Origin: RGIG8700 sp045648505 | Lineage (GTDB): Bacteria > Bacillota > Clostridia > RGIG6154 | Length of the DNA: 64,000 bases | Direction of reading: 5' to 3' | Assembly: GCA_045648505.1 (NCBI GenBank) | Contig: JAZROD010000056.1 | Location: 1 to 64,000 of the forward strand | Part shown: positions 7,165 through 17,200 of the stretch, piece by piece | How the letters are laid out: each line of letters opens with the position of its first letter | How positions within the stretch are numbered: the stretch's first letter is position 1 | Notes under the pieces: generated by a model | What the model was told of the DNA's origin: nothing | Database searches by the model: none | Seen by the model: the letters and a program-made list of their open reading frames with translations, nothing else | Program-made: the position numbers and the translations under genes

Positions 7165-7599
7165 ATGGAATTTATTACTAAAGAATTTAATGAGCTTACA
7201 GTTAATGAGCTTTATGAAATATTAAAATCAAGAGAAGAAGTTTTTTTGCTTGAGCAAAATATCATTTGTCAGGATATGGATGATACAGATAAAAAAAGCC
7301 TTCATTGTTTTATATTTGATTCAGGCAGAGTTATTGCTTATCTGAGAGCATATTGCACCGATGAGGGAGTGGCAGTTGGAAGAGTGCTTACTCTTGAACA
7401 TAAAAAGGGTCTTGGGAAAGAACTTATGGTTAAGAGTATGGATATGATTAAAAAACATTTTAATTGCAGTAAAATATATGCACATGCACAGAAACAGGCA
7501 GAAGGCTTTTATAAAAAGCTTGGCTTTGAAACAATTTCAGATGAATATCTTGAAGCTGGTATTGTGCATGTTATAATGGTAAAAAATATTCAGGGGTGA
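7165..7599 (+). CDS. GNAT family acetyltransferase (ElaA-like)
   Basis: The 144-aa protein starts at ATG 7165, five bases after AGGGGAG. It has the ElaA pattern: an N-terminal LYEILKSREEVFLLEQN helix, then CQDMDDTDKKSLHCF, the acetyl-CoA-binding loop GRVLTLEHKKGLGKELM (an R/Q-x-x-G-x-G/A-like turn), and a C-terminal YKKLGFETISDEYLEAGI-H segment. GNAT enzymes transfer acetyl groups from acetyl-CoA to amines; the ElaA substrate is unknown. It is followed after 4 bp by a membrane protein gene, with which it is probably co-transcribed. Confidence 0.85.
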   Translation: MEFITKEFNELTVNELYEILKSREEVFLLEQNIICQDMDDTDKKSLHCFIFDSGRVIAYLRAYCTDEGVAVGRVLTLEHKKGLGKELMVKSMDMIKKHFNCSKIYAHAQKQAEGFYKKLGFETISDEYLEAGIVHVIMVKNIQG

Positions 7600-7603
7600 A
7601 AAG

Positions 7604-8371
7604 ATGAAAATGAATTTAACAAAAGGGCAATACAGACTCATTGTTCTTGTTGGCTTTTTGTATCTATACATTTTGGGAGCATTAGTTAATTTTATAATCA
7701 GAGGTAATTATGAGAATGCATTTATCTGCGTTTTGACACTGATAACTTTTTCCATACCAAGATTTGTTGAAAGAAAATTCAAAATAGAGATTCCAACCCT
7801 TATGGAAGGAATTATTTTCGTTTTTATTTTCTGTGCACAAATTTTAGGGGAGCTTGAATGTTATTATATGCAGTTCCCTCATTGGGACACAATGCTTCAC
7901 ACTGTAAGCGGATTTTTGTTTGCAGCGGTGGGTTTTTCAATGATTGATATAATAAACAGGGATAGCAGAATTAAGTTTCATCTGTCGCCCCTTTATGTTT
8001 CAATTGTTGCATTCTGTTTTTCAATGACAGTTGGTGTTTTGTGGGAATTTTTTGAATTTTCTGCTGATATGCTTTTAAATCTTGATATGCAGAAGGATAC
8101 AATTATAAATAGTTTTTCGACGGTGCTTTTTGATGCAACCAACTCAAACAAAGCGGTATATTCGGGAGAAATAGCAGAAACAATTATAAACGGAAGAGCG
8201 GTAAAAGGATATATAGACATCGGTTTAATAGATACAATGGCAGACCTTTTTGTTAACTTTATAGGAGCACTTGTGTTTTCAATCAGCGGAGGTTTTTATA
8301 TAAAACACCGAGGTAAGAAAAAGTCATTGGCAGAAAATCTTATAGTTAAAATAAAAACTGACGAAGAATGA
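7604..8371 (+). CDS. YjdF/DUF2238-like integral membrane protein
   Basis: The 255-aa protein has about six hydrophobic segments and the family's conserved polar motifs inside or next to the membrane: FPHWDTMLHTVSGF, GVLWEFFEF and IDTMADLFVNFIGA. These place conserved D, H, E and D residues near helices, as in DUF2238 proteins of unknown function. The start ATG 7604 has AGGGGTG upstream; ATG 7610 is also possible. The last codons are part of a bidirectional terminator shared with the converging tex gene. Confidence 0.8.
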   Translation: MKMNLTKGQYRLIVLVGFLYLYILGALVNFIIRGNYENAFICVLTLITFSIPRFVERKFKIEIPTLMEGIIFVFIFCAQILGELECYYMQFPHWDTMLHTVSGFLFAAVGFSMIDIINRDSRIKFHLSPLYVSIVAFCFSMTVGVLWEFFEFSADMLLNLDMQKDTIINSFSTVLFDATNSNKAVYSGEIAETIINGRAVKGYIDIGLIDTMADLFVNFIGALVFSISGGFYIKHRGKKKSLAENLIVKIKTDEE

Positions 8372-8388
8372 ATCTTCGTCAGTTTTTT
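8354..8388. terminator. Bidirectional terminator between converging genes
   Basis: A 14-bp perfect stem AAAACTGACGAAGA/TCTTCGTCAGTTTT is flanked by A and T runs. Its left arm encodes the last residues of the membrane protein, and tex ends at 8387, so the stem sits inside coding sequence. Confidence 0.9.
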
Positions 8389-10525
8389 AAAATTTCATTG
8401 TAAGTGATATTCTGTTTTTCTTTGTGTCGGTTTCTATAACCTTTACTTTAACAATATCTCCAACCTTTAAAACTTCGGATGGGTGTTTTATTCTTCTTTC
8501 ACAGATTTGTGAAATGTGAACAAGTCCGTCCTGATGAACGCCGATATCTATAAATGCACCAAAGTCTATAACATTTCTTACGGTGCCTGTAAGCTCCATA
8601 CCTTCTGTTAAATCTTCAATGCTCATAATATCGCTTCGAAGAAGTGGCTTTGGAAGGTCGTCTCTTATATCTCTGCCTGGTTTTACAAGCTCTGTTATAA
8701 TATCTTTTAAAGTAGGAATGCCAATACCAAGGTTTTCTGCAATTTCACTTATACCTTTACTTGATACCTTTTCTTCAAGGTCGGAAAGGCGGTTTTCTTT
8801 AACATCGCTGTCGTTGTATGAGAAAATCTTTAAAAGCTTTTCTGCGCTTTTGTATGATTCAGGATGAACAGAGGTGTTATCTAAAATGTTTTTACCGTCT
8901 GTAATTCTTAAAAATCCTGCACACTGTTCAAAGGCTTTAGGGCCAAGACGAGGAACACTTTTAAGTTCATCTCTTGATGTGAATTTACCTTTTTCTTCTC
9001 TGTATAAAACAATGTTTTTTGCAACTGTAGATGAAAGTCCTGATACATAAGATAAAAGGGAAGGAGATGCAGTATTTAAGTCCACACCTACCTTGTTAAC
9101 ACAATCTTCAACGACATTTGAAAGTGTTTCGCTTAACTGTTTTTGAGGTAAATCGTGCTGATACTGACCTACACCGATAGATTTCGGGTCAATCTTAACA
9201 AGCTCTGCTAAAGGGTCCTGAAGTCTTCTTGCGATAGATACTGCTGAACGAAGTGAAACATCAAAATCAGGGAATTCTTCTGCACCAAGCTTTGATGCAG
9301 AGTAAACAGAAGCACCTGCTTCGTTAACCATCATATATTCAATTCCGCCGATTTCTTTAATCAAATCTGCCACAAAAATTTCAGATTCTTTTGATGCAGT
9401 ACCGTTACCGATTGCAATCAAAGTGATTTTATGTTTTTTGATTAAATCTGTTAAAGTTTTTTTAGCTTCCTCTTTTTTGTTCTGCGGTGGGGTAGGATAA
9501 ACAACTGTTGTGTCTAAAACCTTTCCCGTTTCATCACAAACTGCAATTTTGCATCCTGTTCTGTATGCAGGGTCAAAGCCCATACAAACTCTGTTTTTTA
9601 CAGGAGGTTGCATAATAAGTGGCTCTAAATTGTTGCCAAAAACCTCAATTGCACTGTCTGATGCTTTTTCTGTGAGCATATTTCTTATTTCAGTTTCAAC
9701 AGAAGGGAAAATAAGTCTTTTGTATGAATCTTCAACCGCTTCTTTTACAAGTGTTGAACAAGAACTGTTTCCCTTAACAAATTTATTGTTTATATAACCT
9801 AAAATAAATTCATCATCACCTGAAACAGAAACCTTTAAGAATTTTTCTGCTTCGCCTCTGTTAATGGCAAGAATTCTGTGAGAAGGTATTCTTGCTACAG
9901 GCTCTGAATATTCATAATACATTGAATATACAGAATCTTCGTCTTTAGTGTTTTTAGTGGTTATAAGTCCTCTTGTGGCAAGAGAGTTTCTCACTCTGCC
10001 ACGGATATATGCATCGTCTGAAACTGTTTCTGCAATAATATCTTTTGCACCGTTTATGGCATCTTCCACAGATAAAACACCTTTTTCTTCGCTGATGTAT
10101 TTTTCTGCTTCTGTATATGGCTCGAATTTTGCGTCCTGTTTTAAAATAAGTTTGGCAAGTGGTTCAAGTCCCTTTGCTTTGGCAACAGTTGCTCTTGTCT
10201 GCTTTTTAGGGCGGAAAGGACGGTAAATATCTTCAAGCTCTGCCAAAGTAGATGCATTTTCAATGCTTTTTGATATTTCATCGGTCATATTACCGCTTTC
10301 TGTGATGGAATTTGCGATTTCTTCTTTTCTTTTTTCAAAGTTTCTTAAATAAGTAAGTCTTTCTGAAAGCTTACGAAGAATCTGGTCATCGCAAGAGCCT
10401 GTTGCCTCTTTTCTGTAACGGGCAATAAAGGGGATTGTGTTGTCGCTGTCGATTAAATCTATTATGTTTTTTACATAATGTTCTTTAACGCTGAACTCTT
10501 CTGAAAGTATTTTTATAATATCCAT
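8387..10525 (-). CDS. tex: Tex family RNA-binding transcription accessory protein
   Basis: The 712-aa length and domain order match Tex: an N-terminal helical region with the FIARYRKEATG motif (about residues 33-43), a YqgF/RNase H-like domain from about 312 (GFDPAYRTGCKIAV), helix-hairpin-helix repeats around 500-560, and a C-terminal S1 domain (about 642-712: GMELTGTVRNVIDFGAF...DGLVHIS). Tex binds nucleic acid and affects transcription and stress survival; its exact role is debated. ATG 10525 overlaps the stop of the upstream ABC gene by one base (TAATG), with GGAG 9 bases upstream, so it is translated in the same operon as the exporter. Confidence 0.95.
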   Translation of the reverse strand: MDIIKILSEEFSVKEHYVKNIIDLIDSDNTIPFIARYRKEATGSCDDQILRKLSERLTYLRNFEKRKEEIANSITESGNMTDEISKSIENASTLAELEDIYRPFRPKKQTRATVAKAKGLEPLAKLILKQDAKFEPYTEAEKYISEEKGVLSVEDAINGAKDIIAETVSDDAYIRGRVRNSLATRGLITTKNTKDEDSVYSMYYEYSEPVARIPSHRILAINRGEAEKFLKVSVSGDDEFILGYINNKFVKGNSSCSTLVKEAVEDSYKRLIFPSVETEIRNMLTEKASDSAIEVFGNNLEPLIMQPPVKNRVCMGFDPAYRTGCKIAVCDETGKVLDTTVVYPTPPQNKKEEAKKTLTDLIKKHKITLIAIGNGTASKESEIFVADLIKEIGGIEYMMVNEAGASVYSASKLGAEEFPDFDVSLRSAVSIARRLQDPLAELVKIDPKSIGVGQYQHDLPQKQLSETLSNVVEDCVNKVGVDLNTASPSLLSYVSGLSSTVAKNIVLYREEKGKFTSRDELKSVPRLGPKAFEQCAGFLRITDGKNILDNTSVHPESYKSAEKLLKIFSYNDSDVKENRLSDLEEKVSSKGISEIAENLGIGIPTLKDIITELVKPGRDIRDDLPKPLLRSDIMSIEDLTEGMELTGTVRNVIDFGAFIDIGVHQDGLVHISQICERRIKHPSEVLKVGDIVKVKVIETDTKKNRISLTMKF

Positions 10526-12315
10526 TAAATTTCTCCTAGGAATTTGAATTGTGAGTTGTAAAGCTCGTAGTATCTGCCTTTCTTGTTAAGCAGTTCTTCG
10601 TGAGTTCCGCTTTCCTGAATGTTACCGTCTGCAATATACATTATTTTTGAGCAGGCGGTGATAGTTGAAAGACGGTGGGCAATAATAAATGATGTTCTGC
10701 CCTCTAAAAGCTTATTCAAGCCCTGCTGAAGTGCAAGCTCTGTTTCGGTGTCTATGTTTGAAGTTGCTTCGTCAAGAATAAGGATTTTAGGATTGCCAAG
10801 AAGTGTTCTTGCAAAGCATATAAGCTGCTTCTGTCCTGCAGACAGTGAGCCGCCTCTTTCAGTAAGCATTGTGTTGTAGCCGTCAGGAAGTGCCATAATA
10901 ATATCGTGGGCACAAACTGCCTTTGCAACTTCATAAACCTCTTCATCTGTGGCATCAAGCCTACTGTATTTTATATTCTCCATAACCGTGCCTGAGAATA
11001 AGAAGCTGTCCTGAAGCATAATACCCATCTGTGTTCTTAAAGAAGCAAGAGTTGCTTTACTTATGTCGTTTCCGTCTATTGTGATTTTGCCCTCGTTAAT
11101 ATTGTAAAATCTTGAAATAAGATTAACAACTGTTGATTTCCCTGCACCTGTTGGACCAACAAAGGCAACACTTTCACCGGGTTTAACCTGAAATGATACC
11201 TTGTCTAAAATATTTCTTGTACCTTCTTCGTAGCGGAAAACAACATCTTTAAATTTAACATCGCCGGAAATTTCAGGCAGGGTGTATGCGTTTTCCATAT
11301 CTTCAATTACCAAAGGTTCGTCTAAAACTTCAAATATTCTTTCAATATATGCACTGCAGGTTACAATCTGATTATAATAGTTTGCAAGGCTTGAGATAGG
11401 TGTCCAGAATCTGCTTATGTATGATGCAAATGCAATTAAAAGACCAAGCTTTATGCTTCCGTTTGCCATACCTACTGCACCAAAGCAGTAAAGTGCAACG
11501 GTAACAAGCACAGTTATAATATCAGCAGAAAAAGGAATACCCATTTCAATATGTTTTGCTTTCATCCAATACTTTTTGTTGTCACGGCAGATGCCTGTAA
11601 AGCGTTTTAAATCCTCGTTTTCTCTGTTGAACATCTGTGTTACTTTAACGCCTGATATACTTTCGTGAATGAAGGCGTTAAGGTTGCTCTGCTTTGCAGA
11701 AAGTACCTGCCAGGATTTTCTGTGGGCAGCTCTTAAAACAAGGATAACCAAAAGAAAAACAGGAATACCTGAAAGGCAGATAAGAGTAAATTTAACATCA
11801 AGAGAAAGCATAAATACTATTGTAACTACTATAGTAAAAATGTTAGTTATAATATCAACAATACCGTCAGAGAAAAGCGCTGCAATTGAGTTTACATAAC
11901 CAACCACTCTCACTAAAATTTTTCCGTGGGGACGGGAATCAAAATAGGAGAAAGGAAGCTTTTGAAGATGGTCAAAAAGGTCTGCTCTTAATTTAAGAAT
12001 AAATCTTTGTCCTATTCTGTTTATTATGTATGCCCTTCTTTTTGAATTAACTTTTATTAAAAGAAAACAAAGGAGCATAACAAATGAAATTATGATTATT
12101 GCAGGTATATTCTTTTCGGGAACATATTTGTCAATGGCAAGACTTGTAAGATATGGAGTCATAAGTGATGCAACAGAGCTTACAAGCATAAGAAAAGTTA
12201 CAAATGCAATTCCTTTTGAATATGGTTTTAGATATGCACCGAGTCTTCTGATGGTTTTAAAGTTAATACCGCCCTTTAATTCCTCGTCAACTGTTGCTGT
12301 GTTTCTTTTAGCCAT
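10525..12315 (-). CDS. ABC exporter half, catalytically canonical subunit
   Basis: The 596-aa protein has six membrane helices then an ATPase domain: Walker A GPTGAGKST (about 386), signature LSAGQ (about 489) and Walker B ILILDEATS with the catalytic glutamate (about 507). The signature differs from consensus LSGGQ. A GTG at 12324 touches the ribosome site, so ATG 12315, nine bases after GGGAGG, is preferred. It overlaps the stop of the partner gene by 8 bp. With its partner it forms a heterodimeric exporter of the BmrCD/LmrCD/TM287-288 type, moving drugs or lipids outward. The substrate is unknown. Confidence 0.93.
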   Translation of the reverse strand: MAKRNTATVDEELKGGINFKTIRRLGAYLKPYSKGIAFVTFLMLVSSVASLMTPYLTSLAIDKYVPEKNIPAIIIISFVMLLCFLLIKVNSKRRAYIINRIGQRFILKLRADLFDHLQKLPFSYFDSRPHGKILVRVVGYVNSIAALFSDGIVDIITNIFTIVVTIVFMLSLDVKFTLICLSGIPVFLLVILVLRAAHRKSWQVLSAKQSNLNAFIHESISGVKVTQMFNRENEDLKRFTGICRDNKKYWMKAKHIEMGIPFSADIITVLVTVALYCFGAVGMANGSIKLGLLIAFASYISRFWTPISSLANYYNQIVTCSAYIERIFEVLDEPLVIEDMENAYTLPEISGDVKFKDVVFRYEEGTRNILDKVSFQVKPGESVAFVGPTGAGKSTVVNLISRFYNINEGKITIDGNDISKATLASLRTQMGIMLQDSFLFSGTVMENIKYSRLDATDEEVYEVAKAVCAHDIIMALPDGYNTMLTERGGSLSAGQKQLICFARTLLGNPKILILDEATSNIDTETELALQQGLNKLLEGRTSFIIAHRLSTITACSKIMYIADGNIQESGTHEELLNKKGRYYELYNSQFKFLGEI

Positions 12316-14068
12316 TGTTTTCACCTCCCGGCGTGTTCATATTGTTAAAGTCGCCATACTGGTCATCGCAGGCTGTTTTGTAGTAACCATTCTGTGCAAT
12401 AAGCTCGTCGTGAGTGCCCCATTCTATAATGCGTCCGTCTTTCATAACCAAAATAAGGTCGGCATTTTTGATTGAGGAAATTCTGTGAGCTATAATAAAT
12501 GTGGTTTTGTTTGAGAAAGATTTTTTAAGCATATTCTGTATTATATGCTCTGTTTCCATATCAATTGCAGAGGTTGTGTCATCAAGAATAAGAATTGACG
12601 GATTCTTAAGGAGTGCTCTTGCAAGGGAAATTCTCTGTCTTTGTCCGCCTGAAAGTCCCACACCTCTTTCGCCCACAATGGTATTGTAGCCATCAGGCAT
12701 TGCAGTAATAAAATCGTGTGCATTGGCAATTTTTGATACTCTTTCAATGTCTGCATCAGTAGCATCAGGCACGCCGTATGAAATATTGTTTTTAATTGTA
12801 TCTGAAAATAAGAAAATGTCCTGCATTGCATAAGAAATGCTTTTTCTCAATGTTTCAAGGTCAATGTTTTTGATGTTTATATCGTCAATATAAACTGTTC
12901 CTTCGGTTGCCTCGTGAAATCTTGCAATAAGGTTTACGATTGATGTTTTACCTGAACCCGTAGGACCTGTAATTCCGATTGTCATACCAGGCTCTGCAGT
13001 GAATGAAATACCTCGTATTGCGCGGCTTTTACCGTGATTGAACTGAACATTTTTAAACTCAATTTTACCGTTGATGCCTGTACCTTTTTTGAGAATTTTA
13101 TGAGTGTTGCTGATTTTTGGTGAGTATTGTTCAATGCTTAAAAGCTTTGATGAGCCGGTTACAAACTGTTTTATCTGACTTAAAAGAGAACCAAGAGTAG
13201 ATAAAGGGGAGGTTATGCACCATAAAATACCATTAACAGTTGTAAATTCACCGAAAGTCATTTTGCCCGTAATGAGAAGAATACCACTTGCAAGAACGAA
13301 AACAACATTCTCACATTCAATAAAGAACTGCATATTGGGATAAAGTTCTGCCCATACCTTTGCAAAAGTTCTTACGGCTGTGTAGTAATTTTTGTTGGCC
13401 TTCTCAAATTTTTTGTTTTCCAGGTCTTCTCTTGCATAAGCCTTTACAACTCTGTTACCGCTTATGTTTTCTTCCGCAACGGTGTTAAGCTCTGCAGAGG
13501 CGTTACGCATCTGTGTGTACAAAGGAGTCACGCTGGAAACATATTTAACAGAGAAAATACCAATAAAAGGTGTTACAATCAAAAGACAGAGTGCAAGAAT
13601 TGGGCTTACCGAAAGTAAAATGGTAAGACCTATAATTATAAGTGTAATCTGTGTTAAAGCCACAGGGATTGTTGATGCAATAAACACTCTTATGTATTCT
13701 GTATCAAGAGAAAGAGCCGCCATAATATCGCCGGTTCTGTTATGCTCAAAATATTCAACCTCGTTAGACTGGAGTTTTTTGAATATATTTGTTCTTATAT
13801 TTAAGATAACATCCTGAGATATGTTTTCATAAATATGTTGTCTTAAATACCATATAAGCATTTTAACAACAATAGCTCCGATTAAAATAAGGGCGTAAAT
13901 CCATAAGTTTGAAAGACTTGCCCCAGATGTTACCGCCTCAACAAGATTACCCAGAGTAAGTGGCTGAACAAAGGTCATACCAACAAAAATAAGGGTAAGT
14001 ATTAAAGTGAAGGATAACGCAGTCATGTGCTTTTTTATGTAGCCGTAAAGCCATTTGTATGGAGACAT
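12308..14068 (-). CDS. ABC exporter half, degenerate-site subunit
   Basis: The 586-aa protein has six transmembrane helices and an ATPase domain with Walker A GPTGSGKTS (about 366), signature LSGGQRQR (about 471) and Walker B ILILDDTTS (about 490). The catalytic glutamate is replaced by aspartate. This is the hallmark of the degenerate nucleotide site in heterodimeric exporters, and the partner supplies the altered LSAGQ signature to the same site. It is first in the leftward operon ABC-ABC-tex, with its own promoter at 14100-14128 and ribosome site AAAGGCGG. Confidence 0.93.
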   Translation of the reverse strand: MSPYKWLYGYIKKHMTALSFTLILTLIFVGMTFVQPLTLGNLVEAVTSGASLSNLWIYALILIGAIVVKMLIWYLRQHIYENISQDVILNIRTNIFKKLQSNEVEYFEHNRTGDIMAALSLDTEYIRVFIASTIPVALTQITLIIIGLTILLSVSPILALCLLIVTPFIGIFSVKYVSSVTPLYTQMRNASAELNTVAEENISGNRVVKAYAREDLENKKFEKANKNYYTAVRTFAKVWAELYPNMQFFIECENVVFVLASGILLITGKMTFGEFTTVNGILWCITSPLSTLGSLLSQIKQFVTGSSKLLSIEQYSPKISNTHKILKKGTGINGKIEFKNVQFNHGKSRAIRGISFTAEPGMTIGITGPTGSGKTSIVNLIARFHEATEGTVYIDDINIKNIDLETLRKSISYAMQDIFLFSDTIKNNISYGVPDATDADIERVSKIANAHDFITAMPDGYNTIVGERGVGLSGGQRQRISLARALLKNPSILILDDTTSAIDMETEHIIQNMLKKSFSNKTTFIIAHRISSIKNADLILVMKDGRIIEWGTHDELIAQNGYYKTACDDQYGDFNNMNTPGGENNG

Positions 14069-14099
14069 AAAATCGCCGCCTTTCTTTTAAATCAATGTT

Positions 14100-14128
14100 A
14101 TTATAAGGGAAGAGGACACAAAAAGCAA
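14100..14128 (-). promoter_or_regulatory. Promoter of the ABC exporter operon
   Basis: Read on the minus strand, TTGCTT (14123-14128) and TATAAT (14100-14105) are 17 bases apart, about 32 bases from the ATG. Confidence 0.75.
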
Positions 14129-14144
14129 TACTAAAAGTTAGGTG

Positions 14145-14169
14145 AATTAAACAAAAAACTTGTTTAATT
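14145..14169. promoter_or_regulatory. 10-bp inverted repeat, possible operator
   Basis: AATTAAACAA (14145-14154) and TTGTTTAATT (14160-14169) form a perfect inverted repeat with a 5-base spacer. It lies 16 bp behind the ABC -35 and 40 bp before the -35 of the giant gene, in the shared divergent region. No T run follows directly, so an operator is likelier than a terminator. Confidence 0.5.
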
Positions 14170-14209
14170 TGTACAAATCCTGAAATGTGTAAAGAAACTT
14201 CTTGTTTCG

Positions 14210-14238
14210 TTGACAAATAGAAGGATGTAATATATAAT
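14210..14238 (+). promoter_or_regulatory. Promoter of the giant exported protein
   Basis: TTGACA (14210-14215) and TATAAT (14233-14238) have a 17-base spacer; the ATG is at 14275. Confidence 0.88.
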
Positions 14239-14274
14239 TTATATAGCTTTATTTAAAAAAGGACGTGTTATAAT

Positions 14275-17200
14275 ATGAGCAAAAAAATAATAAGCTTTAT
14301 ACTAGCAGTTTTGATGATTTTATCTTGTTTAACAGCTTCGGCTGCAGTAGGAGGCTCTGCTTCAGGAGGAACAAGTGGTGGAGGAGGTTCTTCTTCGGGT
14401 GTTTTTTTAAGCGGAAAAATAAATCTCCCTGATGGTTATGTGTTCAACGGCAGAGAAGAAATAGAACTTTATGTAAGTGAAAGTTATGATTCGTGGGGAT
14501 ACGAATACTATAGTTTTACATCTGTAAATGCTGATGGTACATATAGTTTTGAAATTCCTTTGGATCTTATAGGAAATTATGCCGTATCAATAAATCTGTA
14601 CAATTTCAGTGCACCTGTTGTTGATGGTGGCTATGATTATGATAAAATGGTGCAGTTTACAGGTGGAAATATAGCCGGTATTGATTTTGTGGCAAAAAAG
14701 GGATACACAATATCAGGAAAAGTGTTGTTTGATGATGTTGTTGTTGAAAATGCGGCGGTAAGCGGTTTTATTACAGCATATAAATATGATGGAACCTTTC
14801 TTAATATGGAGGAAATCGGTGAAGGTGAATTTTATAAAAGTTTTAACGACAAATCAACAACTTTTGATTATTCACTGACCGTGCCTGAGGATGCAGGAGA
14901 TATTGTAGTAGTTTTAAAAGCAAGATGTTACAATAACAACCAGGGTGCTATGAAATCAAATGTTATTGAAGACTATGTTTATTATGCAGGTAATAAAGGC
15001 TCAACTCTCAATTATAAGGAAGCGGAAGTTGTAACTGTAAACGGTGATGTTTCGGGTATAGATATCTCTCTTAAAGCAGGTGTTGGATTTTCTGTTAAAG
15101 GAATGTTTCCATCACAGGCAACAGGTTATTCTAAAAGAGCAATATTTAGTATCGCAGATAAGAATATGTCTGTAATTCATAGTGGAGAATGTTACTTTTA
15201 TTCAAATGCGGAATACGCGTCTGTTGTACTTCCACCTGAATATATGAATGAAGAAGTATATATATACTATGATCTTGTTTATAGTGATGATTATTTATAT
15301 TCGGACAGACTTTTTATAAATCCTGATTCAAGTGTTGAAAAAGATCAAAGTAAAGCCAAGCTTCATACCTTAAGCGCGGCAAACAGTTTAAGCTTCACAT
15401 TAGGATTGAAAACTGATTTTGCAAGCGGAATTAAGGGTAAAATCAGCTTTGAAGAGGGCTGTGATCTGGGAAAAAGCAGTTTTAACTGTACCATAACGGC
15501 GGAAAATACCTCAACATATCAGACTGAAAATATATATATTTACGAAGATGAAATAGGTGAATATGAATATTTTATACCTGTAACAGAGGAAGGTAAATAT
15601 AAAGTATATGCAAGAATTTCCTGCTATGATGAAGAAAGTAACATATCAGAGTGCACATACTATTATAATTCAGCAGGTACTGTATATACATACGACAAAG
15701 CTGAGGAAATAGATATTGCAAACAGCACAAGTGTTGATTTTGAGTTTAAAAAATTAAAAAAATTCAAAGGTCAGATTGTTGCAGATGAAAAAATTGAAAT
15801 TTGCGATAATTTTAATGCAGAGATTCAGATATATACAGATGAAAACAGGTATAGTAAAAATATAAAAGTTGATGAAAATGGAAATTTTGAAGTATTAATA
15901 CCTGTAAATATTTATGGTAAATGCAGTGCTTATGTTCATATTGGTGAAGGCTCAAATATTATACCGGGCTACTATTATTACGGAGATGGTTCAGGCTCGG
16001 ATGAGTTTGATATTGATTTTTCTGATTCCGCTGAAAGAATTGAATTCAATGTAAAAACAGGAAAAGTAATTTCAGGAAAATTTATTCTCCCTGAAAATGC
16101 AGAAGTAAATAACGGTCAAGCATTTGATGTGGGTGTTGGAACTTTAAATTATGATGGAAGTTTATACCGTAATTACAACTTATTACTTGAATTTGCAGAA
16201 GGTGAAAGAGAAAAAGAATTTATGTTTGCATTGCCTGAAGAAGAGTTTGACGAATATGTGCTATGGGCAACAGGTTCATCAAATATGGGAAATTCAAACA
16301 TTTATGATGAAATAATTTATTATGCAGAAGATAAAACAAGCAGTATAAAGCTTTCTGATGTAGCAAAATTTACAAATGAAGGTCAAGAGAATATTGAGTT
16401 TTATGCTGTGTGCGGCAGAAAAACAGCAATAACTGTTAAAAATCCTCAGGATGGAAACTATGCAAGAGGTAATTGTACAGTTGAAACAGATTTCTTTAAA
16501 AAGCAGTTTTCTTTCTATCTTTATGGTGGAAATGAACTAAGTAAAAATATGGTAATAACCGATGAGTTGCTTGGTGAAGAAGCCTATGTTTATTACACAT
16601 TAAACGACTATTCAAATGTTACAGTTTATGTTAATCCGGATGGAAGTATAACAACTAAAAAGAGTGAAGCAGTAAAACATAAAATAACAAATGATACATC
16701 ATTTGTTGTCAATATCTCTGCAGATGAGAGTATTTATAAGGTTCCGCCAATTAAAGGAGTAATAAGCTTTTCAGATACAGGTTATGTTTATGATGAGTAT
16801 AATGAACCCACAAACATTATCTGCTATTTGTATGTTTATAAGAATTCTGAAGAGGTTTATGATCAGCGTTTGTCAGTATCAAAAGAAGAAAATGCTTCCT
16901 TTGAAGCTTCCTTGCCCGAAGAAGGAGAATATAAATTATCAATATATTTGAACAGACCGTGGGGAAGTTCAACAAATTTTGTATGCAATGAGACACTTTG
17001 GTACACAGAAAATGGCTGGTCATTAAATGAAGCAGAAGCGAAAATCATAAACAATTCTTCAGTGCAGAATTTAGAACTGGTTATTCCTGAAGTTCCAACA
17101 ATCAAAGGAACAATAAAATTTCCTGAAGAAGCGTACACAGAAAGCCGAATTCCTGTTATTATAACAGCGGTATCAATCGACGGAAGAGAAGGAATGGAAT

